60,000 nucleotides of DNA from Branchiostoma floridae (taxonomy: Eukaryota; Chordata; Leptocardii; Amphioxiformes; Branchiostomatidae), in contig NC_049987.1 in NCBI RefSeq assembly GCF_000003815.2, positions 12,176,778 to 12,236,777 on the forward strand. Direction: 5' to 3'. Below the pieces are notes generated by a model, which saw only the letters and a program-made list of their open reading frames with translations, had not been told where the DNA came from and did no database searches. Shown here piece after piece: positions 45,501 to 57,500 of this stretch (positions within the stretch are counted from its first letter, which is position 1; every line of letters begins with the position of its first letter). A program made the position numbers and the translations under genes.

Positions 45501-48500
45501 AGGAAGTGTCATAAAGCACATCTTACCTTGATGTCTTCCATGGTCTTGAGGATCTGGTCAGTGTTGTGTGCCAGGGTGGGGATCCACATGGGCACAGGGA
45601 CGGGCAGGGGCATGGGGACGGGGTGGGGGACAGGGTTATTATACATCATCATGGGGACAGGGACAAAGATGGGGACTGGTATGGGAACCACCACAAGTTT
45701 GGGCTTCCAGTCATCATCTGTGAAAGGGGAAACAGAACATTCAACATTGTCAGTGCTCTTGTATTCAAGTTCTTAACTAGTGAGCAATTAAGCCAAGGAA
45801 GTAAACCTATGATACACAATGTTCTTTTTGATAAGGAATGTTAATAGTTTTCAAACTTGGTCCCAGAGACAACCTGGTGCTTGACAAGTTGTGTCATCAT
45901 ATCATATACATGAAATGACTGTGTCAGTGACATTAACATATTTTAGTTTGAGTTTCACCAATCTTAATTTTTTCAATTTGGCAATGGTTGAATCAAAGAT
46001 ATATACAATGCGAGAAAAGTAGGTTTGTCAGTAAATATAAGAGGTTGGAAATGTTCATCTCAAACTACAAACTGTAAGTCTCAGCCCACCTGTAGATGTG
46101 CCCTTAGATGTTGTGTGAGGCCTGCAGGACGTGGCCTTGGTCTGCATGAAGGGTCGACACTGCAGGGACTTGTTCCTCAGTTGCTTGGGAGGTGGGGCAG
46201 GGGCCTGCTGTACCACCACCTGTGGCTAGATGGCGTTGTGATAGAGGGGCATTCATTGTCAACATTGTCTGAAACTCTGATACACACAAGGATTACATAA
46301 ATTTAGTCTACTGGTTTTCCATTAACATTTCTAAACTTCACCGCCTTCAAACAGATATTTATCAAAGTAAATGTGTTTAAAATTTAGTATCAGTAGTTGA
46401 ATAAAGTCTTTCTCTTACTATTTGTGCAATTTTTATTAAAATACCTTGAATAGTAAGCGAGAAATGGCCCATCGGGCGACGCGAGTTTCGTCCGCGGGGC
46501 CCCGTGCACCCCGCGCCCGCGCGGACTTGCGCGGCGATCCGTCATCACTTGGAGCTCATTTCCCGATGACGTGTACACAACAGCCAAGAAAGCTAGCCAC
46601 CAATTTGTAGCCAACAATACGAGCTTCAAAATGACTACTGCCCATCGAAGCTACGACCTCCGAGTCAAAAAATATCCGCAAGTTAAACTTTAAAAGTGAA
46701 ATATCTCTCGAAGTTACCTCCCTAAAAATTTTCAAGGGCATCGATTTTCTAAAAATTCAGAAGTTTGCCGTCATTTTGGTACTAGATTCGCATATTTCTG
46801 ACCAAAAATGGTGCTAGAAACATGGGGCTACATTTACCATACCTCGGCGAGTTTGGAGAAAGAAATCCAAGATGGCGGACGCCGGCGGCGACGATGACGC
46901 ACGCTACCTTCCGGGTGCGATTCCCGCGGCATCCGACGTCACTGCGACCGCTGATACCTCCCAAAATCCAGGTAATATATTTCTTCAACATTTTTGTGGA
47001 ATATTTAGATAGTTAACGGCTATTTTGTTGTAGATTTTGCCGTATGAATATTGGTAAATATTGTACTCAAATACGTGTACATATACTACAGCATAGCTTG
47101 GTCTCAGAAGATCGTTTTCTAGCTCAGACACTGTGTTTAAGTTGATTTTTGCGGGAGAATATGGGCGATTAATTTTTTATTCTGAAGGTCCCTTTAGTAA
47201 TGTTATGCCACTTTTTCATCTTCTTGTCACTTTTTGATATCGTAAGCCAAGATAAAAATCCGTGGCTTCCAATCGGAAGGGGGAGGGGTGTGTCACAAGT
47301 TGTATGTTTTGTTTGGCATGCATGCATCGAGCTACGACAATTTTTTCCTTTATGTTTAGATTTGGAATTTGTCTTAGCTTTCTTGGTTGATTCCATTCCT
47401 TGTGACATTTCTTTTTTCATATCAATATCTATATCATGATAATAAATGTGTGTATTACGGTGTATATAGCTGTGCATATATTGTTTTATGTATATCAGTA
47501 TGAAATTGTAAGTATATTTTTATGTAATGCTAAATTCTTTTATTGTTGGTTAAATATTCTAAGTTACACTATACTTGTACATACAACTTGTGGTTAGTGT
47601 TTCTGGTTGGGTTGTGAATGTTGCTCAGAAATCTAAGTTGCCTTTTCTTGTTCAACTTTATAGGAAACACAAAACCAATTGGGGAGGCGTGTGAAGAGGC
47701 AGGCATCACACTTGATGTTCTCCTCACTGCTCCAATTCTACTGAAACAAGCCAGGACCAAGCCTCCATGAACCATCCAGTGCAGTCCACATCACATGATG
47801 CTGACCATCAGACCTTTGAGGAAGAAGATGTGTCAAGGCTCAATGCCCAGTTTGCCATCAAACCAGCAAAGTGCAAACAGTGAAGATGAAGTAGTCGGAA
47901 GTGTTACAGAAACACCTGAGGGGAACATGGAGAATGATGAAGAGGACTGTTTCACTGATACGGACTCTGAGTTAGATTAGAGTGAATTGGAAAGTGAGAA
48001 TGATAGTGAGGAGGAGGAAGACGAAGAAGAAAGGGAAGATGAGGATATCACTGTGAAGCAGTCCACTGTGACTGCTGTACCAACCTGAAAAAGAAAAAAA
48101 AATTGAGTGAGAACATGTTAGAATATTTACTGCACTGTTGGCTATAGACAACGTATCTGTGATTAACTTGCTGGTAAAATGATGAGCAGATAGATTCTTA
48201 CTAAGAATTCAGCTTGTCTAAAACTAAGCCCAGGGTAGGGAAATCTGTTCTGGCTGTCAAAGGTGATACTAGTACTTGCATAATTCATTATATGGTCATA
48301 CACAGTAAAAAAATCACATGATGTCAGAAAACTCATATTTAATGATAAAATACATCAATTCTGATAGCATATTTGGATTCAGCAGGTGCCAAAACCCCCT
48401 AGGAGTAAAGTTTGTAGAGTTTGATCAAAGTAGTAATGAAATATTGTAATTACGCATATTTAATGAGGGGACTTAGAAATTATCGCGCCCGAAATCTCGT

Positions 48501-51500
48501 TTAAGGTCATAAAACCATACTTCTTGTTGAAATGTGTCAATTTTGATATCATATTTGGATTCAGCAGGTCCCAAAACCCCCAGAATGCAAGCTTTGCTGA
48601 AATTGATCAAAGCATGTTAGAAATACATTGAGTTCGCATATTTAATGAGGGGACTTAGGCGTTTTCGCGACTAGCTTGTTTGGCGCACGGCCTCTGAAAT
48701 GTCAATATTTGCTATAGTTCAGGATTACGTAGCTCGGTAAATAGTGATACGAGGTGACTGTTTTTTGTACAAGAGTTAATATCACCACATTAAAGTCTTT
48801 TAAAGGTGAATTGCTGGCTTTGTGATGTTCTGTTGTCGATATATAACAGTATGAAAAAACAATAGAAATGGCATATCTAAGAAATCCGTAAAATCGGAGG
48901 CTCGAATTTGAAACTTAAATGGTCTGCATGAAGGGTCGACACTGCAGGGACTTGTTCCTCAGTTGCTTGGGAGGTGGGGCAGGGGCCTGCTGTACCACCA
49001 CCTGATTGTGACTGGCATACAACAATTTTAATTTTTTGTCCAACACCCCTAGTCTGATACACACAAGGATTACATAAATTTAGTCTACTGGTTTTCCATT
49101 AACATTTCTACACATAGTGAATACCCTCTCCTTTTATTTGCGAATAAGGTAGGGTGGTTCAGAAACCAAAGGAGAACTCATATATTCATCCAGGCTGACA
49201 GAATGGCCCTGTTTACATTGTTCATGTCATACCGCTGTGCTTCCACTGAGATACACTTTGATGTAAAGAGACAAACTGTAATATAGCCTGACATATTACA
49301 GTCTGTCTTTTTGATACCAAATTAAAGAACATAATCAACTAGAGTTCCACGAACACATACCTTTGCCAAATAAACCAGGTTTGTTATGTAGAATGATGTC
49401 TGTAGACAAATGCGTTACTCATTTCATTTTCTTTATAATTAAATGCTTGGAGTTGGTTTATAGAATTTCGGCATTTATTATGCAAATTAGATCCCAATTT
49501 ACAATTAATTGATATCAAATCGTATCAAGCATTACTTAAGCTATCAGCATACCAAAAATCATGATGATCCTTTGATCCATTCTTGACTTATTCTCTTTCA
49601 AAGTCTTTAAATACACCTCTTACTCTCTTCCCTCTTTCTCAGTTACATATGTGACAACTTTGATGAAAGTACTATAATGGAATGCAGTGGATTTATGAAC
49701 TTTTCCTAATCAATTATGCAAATTAGCTGTTAACTTGCATAATAAGTATCACATTATATAAGTCTTCATTTAGGCTATCTACATGCCGAAAATCATGACG
49801 ATCCGTCAACACGTTAATTAATCTCATTAATTATGCAAATGAGATCATCATTTGCATGATAAATATGTATTGACATTTCTCTCTTTCTCAGCTACATATG
49901 TGACAAGTTTTAAAGCCCTATCATGGAATGTAGTGAATTTATAAAATATCCTCATTAATTATGCAAATTAGCTGTTGATTTGCATAATTGTTATCTCATT
50001 ATGTAGGTCTTCACTTACGCTACCTACATACAAAAAAACATGATGATCCGTCAACATGTTCATATTTTCTCATTAATTATGCAAATGAGGTCATCATTTG
50101 CATAATTGATATCTGTCGACATTTCTCTCCTTCCCAGCTACATATGTGACAAGTTTGAAAGTCCTATCATGGAATGTAGTGGATTTATAATTTTTCCTCA
50201 TTAATTATGTAAATTAGCTACTGATTTGCATAATTAGTATACCATTATGTAAGTCATCACTCATTCTATCTACATACCAAAAATCATGACGATCCGTCAA
50301 CACGTAGAGTTATTCTCATCCAAAGTTTGAAAGGAAACCGGCGCCTGCAGTTCCAAAAAAGCCGTTAGGGGGCCCAAACTCACAGCACTTACTCTCTGCC
50401 TCGAGGGCTATCTACCACTCAAAAATCATGATCACAGCATGTCCAGAACACGAGATATCAAAAATTGAGGTTCTGCTGCAGTACCTTAGCAAGCCACTAG
50501 GGGGCCCATTATCGAACTTGACCTTCGTTTTCCCGACCCCTACCCACCTACCAAATATTATCGGGATCCATCCAAGACTTCTTGAGTTATGCTGTTAACA
50601 GACAGACACACACACAGACACACACACAGACTCACAAGCCCAAAACATAACCTTAGCCATTCTGGCAAAGGTAAAAACAACTCTCAGCTCCACCTAAGCA
50701 TCATATTTTACCTGAGATTGCTGCGGCATCTGCTGCAGAGGAGGGGGTTGTCTGGGTGAAGTCTGAACTGGTTTGGAGCCGGTTGCTGTCCGGGTGCCGT
50801 AGCTGTGGGATGGCTTGGGTGTCTCCACCACTGCTGTCAGAAAAATCAGCGTTAGAATGTCAAATACTGACATACAGAATCACTACATACAGAACAGGAC
50901 AGACCATGAAAATAACAACTTGATAATCTCTTCAACAACATGTACAACCAAATAGTCATAAATACATACATTGTAGTTGGTCTTGGATGTACAGGTCGAC
51001 CCCAAAGTGCTTATGAACTCAAAATACCTCATATCATCTATATTGTAGTCTGACCGTTGATTTACTTCAACATGAAGCTGACTGGTCATAAAATTTTCCT
51101 CGATTTATCTGTGCATCTACTCATTCAGTACTCTCACCTTGTGGTCCACCTGCCAGTGACATCACTGATGAAATGATGGGAGTTGATGTCTGCTGGGATG
51201 TTCCTGAAAAATGATGAAATACAAACAAGCAAAAGTCAGTGAGTGCATTATTCTGTTGCAAAATAAACATGCAAGATGTCAGAATTTATCTTACAGTCTG
51301 CATACGTAAGTACATAGTATGATCTCCCATATATCAGTCTTTAATCTTCAAACAAAAAGAGACTCCAACATAGGATACACCACTTCCATTTACAGAAAAA
51401 TAGTAGAGCTTTAAACATGTGTTAAGATGTGACCATAGGCATGGTCAGGAAAGTTATCAAAGACTGTCCTACCTGTGCTATTTCCCTGTGAGGAGAAAGG

Positions 51501-54500
51501 GGTGTGTAAGGATGAGGTTGAGTAGGGTGGGGGTGGGGGAGAGACAGGTGGGCAGATGGGGGAGGGGCTGAGGTTGAAAGGAACCTGAAGAGGTGCTGAA
51601 GAACACAGGAAGGTAAAAATGAAATATTTTCACAGATAAGGAAAATACAATGTCAAAAGGAAGGCTTAGCTAGAGATAACAGAAGACAGTGAAGACAGAA
51701 AAGTAAAATAAAAGCACCAGAAGGGAAGAACTGATTAATGGCAAAACTATATAATACTAGTACATTGTGTAATGAGTTGAACAGAGCTGTAATTTGGGGG
51801 CCAAGAGGGAAACATAGCAGAATCTGAAATTCTGTTGATGATAGGGGTGGGTTCCGGTACAGAACCGTTTTTTCTTGTTGGACTGGTCCAGAAAAACTGG
51901 ACCTGAAAAAAATCAGTATACCGGATGGAGGACCTGGACCTTTTCCTCTGGACCTGGACCATACCTGGATCTGAATTTCTGTACCAGTTACCACCCCTAG
52001 TTGATGTGATATAATGACAGATATGACTGACCCCCTAAGGAGGTGTTCTCTGGTCCCTTCTGAGTGGACATGTTGGGGAAGTTCTGCTGCATGTAGAACT
52101 GGAGCAGGCAGGTCTGGTTACACACACGCTTCATCTCTCCTCGCCACACAAACTTCTCCGCTAGCTTCCCCTGTCTCTTACACCCGTCACATCTGGAAAA
52201 AGAAATCAAAGATCTCATACTTCCATGATTGGCTGCCAAATCCTCCTCAGGAAATTGATTCAGGCTAGGTCATTGGCGGCCTATTTGATTAAATCATAGA
52301 CACATTTCAGGCCAGGCCTGCACCTGTTATCATTGTGAGTTATTGTGCATTTCTTCTGTTATGCATTTTGGGAATTTCTCGCTAATTCAGTTCCTGAAGA
52401 ACTTCGGCCCGGGGAAAAACCAACCTTCCCATCCTGCATGTCTCTAGTTATACCCTTTTCTGTCTCACACCCACATACAGTCTGCAATATTCGAATAACT
52501 GCAAACACACACCAGGGCAAGCAAACAAACAGACTGACCAAAAACAATACCTTCATTTTCATGGAGGTAAGAACACACATCATGTTAGCAACTTGGAACT
52601 TGCAATTGGTGCACTTAGAACACTTCTTGAGTATTTACCTGGCCACCCCAAAGTACCACATGGTGTACTTCTCCTTACAGTCGTTACTGCAGAAGTGCAG
52701 CTGTTTCCCCTCGACTGTCTTGGTTGGACCCTTCCTGCAAGTCTGGGCACAGTAGTCACACACAATACACCTGTAGAACAATATACAACAGAGCTTAATG
52801 CCATATAAAACCAGATGGATTCATATACTGTGACAGGGGCATTACACATACTATTATTGTTCGTAACAAATATGACTGCCCCCTCCCCCACAATTTGATA
52901 TAATTTTCTACTTTTACTGCTACACACAATACTATGATTACCTCAGTCCCAGCTTCTTGGCAAAGTCCTGCTTGAAGAGCAGCTTGCAGCCCTCACTGCA
53001 AAAGTTCTTGGTGCTTCCAGAGAAAACGGTGGACTCATAAAGGATCTTCTCCTGTAGAAAAAATTGTTAACATTTTTCTAAAATTTCCAAGGGCTACATT
53101 AAAGTTTGATGAAATAAAATATATTCACGGACAAAGATTCAAAAGAAGGATTTTTCAATTTATACCCACCTGGTGGCAGTAGTCACACTCACACACAACA
53201 GAGTTTGCCTTCTTGAAGTCCTCACTACATCCCTTACTGCAAAAGGCCATGGGGTTCCCCTTGTACTCAAATGTCTCAGGTCTGTTGTTGAACCAACGCT
53301 TGCACTGGGGACAGGTGAGGTGTGGGCCTGTTGGGGGTTTTGGTGGCTGGGGAACTGGCACCTTGATTTGTGAACAATTTCATCAGGTCGGTTAAAAGTT
53401 CTTTCTCCACAACCAAGAAGCTACATTAGTCAACATTTGGCGACTGTCTCTCACCTTTCTCAGGTACATGTAATAATGACTGAAGCTAAGTGTCAAGAAT
53501 TGTGTCCCAGTTATATCCTCCTATATCACCGAAAGATCTTTTCTATTCTGGCACTTTGAATGATGGTTTTAACAATATCTATCAGATAGCACCAATCATA
53601 CCAGAGCTCATGACGAACTTCATCCAATTCATACAGACCCAAAGTTTACTAACTTACAGGTTTAATTTTCCTTAAAAAAAATAATTCAATAACTGAAAGT
53701 GCGAAATCTGGATTTTTTTTGGCCAATCTGCAAAACGCAAAGTGGTCTTGCAAGAATCATGAGAGCTCCTTCACAGAAGGTACAAGGCAATCAGAGATGG
53801 CAGACTTTGCCTTCTTTGCATATAATGCTGCATTTGTGATAGCAGCCAATAGATGCACTGAGTTCAGTCAAGTAACTCATAACATTTGAAAGTTTGTATC
53901 TATTTATTCATTATTTTGCAGTGTTTTGACAATGCAATGGCATGTGTTCCACTGTATCAAGCTCTTATCAGAAATAAATATTGTAAACTAAGCACATACA
54001 GGTTTACAGTTTACAGAACTTGGCAACATAGTATAATATGGAATCAGAGATAGTAGAACCCATCCCCTTCACACTACTCAGTACAATATGCACTTCTACA
54101 TCTTCATACATGTACCACTTTGCAGCCCTTTCAGTTCATGGGTTATTTTGTGAACATGTTTATAAACAATGAAACAGTATCATTGGCTCAATTCTAAGCA
54201 GTGTATGAAAAATCTTGCCCTAAGAACATTTGGTGTAATTTACTAACATTTGAAATTAGTAGATTGGCCAAAATTGGGATGAAACATACACACGAGTAGA
54301 TATTTGGGAGAAGTAATAATGCTTCAATCTTATTAATGCCTCAATCTTAATCTTATTTCATTTTCTAACAGCCTCATTTTAAATGGATAAATTTTCTACC
54401 ATGGTTATTGCAAATAAAGTTTATTTTGATACATGTATCATAAAGCTGAAAGCTAGTAGCTACATGTGAACCATATTCTTATGTCATCTAATAGACATGA

Positions 54501-57500
54501 TAATGATGATTAAAAATGAAAGTAATCATCCATCTTGCAAATTCAGTCAATCGTTCTTTCATTCATCAATCACTCAATAAAACATAAGTAACAAGAATAT
54601 GAACAGATGCAACAAATAAGCCAGTAAAAAAAAGTTTACAATACAAAACTAGGAGATATCATAACAGATTCCTCTGATGAAGTCAGAGTATCACATATTT
54701 CTTCTGTTTTGTCCTTGTCTTGAGAGAACCTTTGTATTCTCTGCTCAGGCGTCTCTTTAGCACGCCTTTCAGCAGTCTGATCTCGCATCTTGTCCAGCCG
54801 CTGCCTTCGCTGCTCTGCTGTCTCATTAGCACGTCTCTCTGCTGCCTTTTCTCGCACTTTGGCCAGCCGCTGTTTTCGCTGTTCAGGTGTCTCATTGGCA
54901 CGTTTTATTGCAACTTGATCTCGCACTTTGGACAGCCGCTGCCTTCGCTGTTCAGGCGTTTCGTTGGCACGCCTTTCTGCGGTTTTGCCTCGTGCCTTGG
55001 ACAGTCGCTGCCTTTGCTGCTCAGGTGTTTCTATAGTACGTCTCAATGCATATCTTCTCTTGTTTTGAACCAGCCTGCAGAACAAGAGATGTTTGATGAT
55101 TATGTTGTCCTGATATTTCACAATTCATAGCTTTGATTGCATTATTACAGTTAATTGATGTTTATCTTTTACTATCTTTTATCTATCAAATGACAATGAT
55201 CACCTGATATCCCTCTTCTCCCCTGTTTCTTCTTTCCGCTTAGCTTGCATGCGCTCTCTGTTCTTCTGCTTGCGTATTTCTGCTTGCTCCGGCGTCTCTT
55301 TTTCCCTTGCCTAAACAGAAAGGATGTTTAATTACCAAAATACATGCACTTATTGTGAATTATTTGAAAAATCCATGTATGAAAAATGTGAAGAATTCAA
55401 GGCGAGCCATGATCATTTGATTACATTTTGTACCTTTCTCACACGTTCACGATCCTTTTCCTTTCGCTTTAATGGTGATGTTCGTGTCCTCTTAATCGTC
55501 ACCGTGTTGCCAGTAGGTGACGACTTTTCACAAGTTTCATCCTGGCACTCAGACATCCGCATCTTACGCTGCTCAAGTCTCTCTGCCCTTCTCTCTCTGT
55601 TTTGGGCCAACCTGAGGAATAAGAGATGTTCCATAATTGTGTTGTCCTATCAATTCATAATCAATAGCTCAAATAAGACAGATTGGTATACAGTTCAATT
55701 TATTTTCTACATCTGTTACTATCTGTTATTAATAAAATGACAATAGTAACCTGATATTCCTCTGCCTCTCATACTCTGCTTCTTGTTTCCGCTTAGCTTC
55801 CATACGCTCTCTGTTCTTCTGCTTGCGTATTTCCGCTTGCTCCGGCGTCTCTTTTTCCAGAGCCTAGATAGAAAGGACATTTCATTGCCAAACTTAGCTA
55901 TCTATCAGTACTCAAATGTTTTGTGTGAAATACAAAGGATCAAAAGCAAGTCTTTAATAATTCAATTATATTCCGTACCTTCTTTTTGCGATCGCGATCC
56001 TTTGCCTTGACCTGTTCTGATGTTGGCCTCTTCACTGTGTTGCCAGTGGGTGACAACTTGATGACAGATTGAAAATCTCTCATGAATACGTATGCCATTA
56101 TGAATTGACTCTGTCCATAAGTGCCAAAAGTTGTAAAAGGTGTTCAACTGAATTGGTACAAAGAAAATTCTAAGCTGCATCTTGAGGATATTTTTCAAAG
56201 CGAGTGGTAGGGCCTTTTTACTTTTGGTCTATATCACCTTACTGACATACAGAAGAAGCCTCAAGTACAAATGAATTTACAATGTACACGTACACCTTCA
56301 AGGCCATTGTGACTTGGGCATTTAAATGACAAGGTGCACCCCAATAGAGTGAAGCATTGTTTTTGAAATGTGTGTGTGTGTGTGTCACAGTGTGTGTGTG
56401 TGTGTGTGTGTGTCTGTGTGTGTGTACATTTTGTATGTGCATTTGTCAGTGTCAGGCTGCAATGGTGCCAACGTCATTTTCAGGGGCACCGAAACTAGAA
56501 TGTCCATGTCCAAGTTCTGTATCTGAACATATTCAAGTATATTTTCAATTCGTGACAAAAAAATCTACCACTGGAAAAAGACAGAAGCATTGTGTGGGTG
56601 TTAAAATCAGTTGGATTTTGAAGGGATCATTTTATGGCCATAGCCCCTATGTATGAGATACTAGTACCTAAACTTTGTCAAATTATTCAGGTACAGTTGT
56701 GGTTCAGGTAAACTGCTGTGCTTAAAAGCAGCCCTAACCACATACAGCATTGCAATTCATCCTCCGTGCTGCTGTCTTTTATCAGTAGGACTAAAAGGGT
56801 CGCAAAGCAGTATGGGCATGGGTAAGGGGGTGAAGCATTCCAACTCTGATTGCCTTTATCCTTCTGTAAAGGAGCTCTCATGATTGTTGGTAAATAAGAT
56901 ATTGAGAATTCTGACATTATCTCTTGCAATGGGTTTAAAAGTTTTGTATGATAAATTACCTTTTGTATTATTCAAATAGCAGTGCATGACATCATGTTTA
57001 AACAACACTTATTGTAGTTAAATAAATACACTCGCAGTAACACTTAGTGTCACCAAACTGAATGGCTGTCATATTAGTCAGAGGAGGGCAGGAGCACATA
57101 CCACACCACAAACACACACACACACACACAGGCAGAAATGCCAAAAACAATACTTCTCTCCCCTGGGGTGAAGTAAAAACCTGTAGACTTGAGCTCAGAA
57201 ACATGCCCACCTTGGTACTGAAGCCCTGCTGGAAGTTCATGACACAGGAGTAGGAGCAGAAGTTACGTATGCTGGCATCACTCATGGTGAGGTGGTACTG
57301 AGGCAGGGCAGTCTTCCCACAGAAGTTACAGGGGGTGCTCTTCCCTACATCCATGTTCTGCTTCAGGCTAAAGATGGAGGGGTTGTTATTTTGTGAAGGA
57401 AGGTAATTTCCAAGCAGATACTACGATAGCATAAGATAGTATCAAAAGCTGCCAGGAGCAGTAGCCAAACACACTCCTAGGCCGACTTCACCCCTCTGAC

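Noticed and set aside
45414-45776. Forward Gly/Thr/Met-repeat frame
   Set aside because: Antisense of the ZMYM Pro/Val linker exon.
48877-49062. Second functional copy of the ZMYM linker exon
   Set aside because: It lacks the 3' part of the exon and any donor; it is a truncated duplicate.
54720-55130. Forward 136-codon Leu/Cys/Phe-rich frame
   Set aside because: Antisense of the ETPEQ repeat exon, which has a full in-phase exon set on the minus strand.
56239-56656. Cys/Val- and His/Thr-repeat frames
   Set aside because: Translation of a TG microsatellite.
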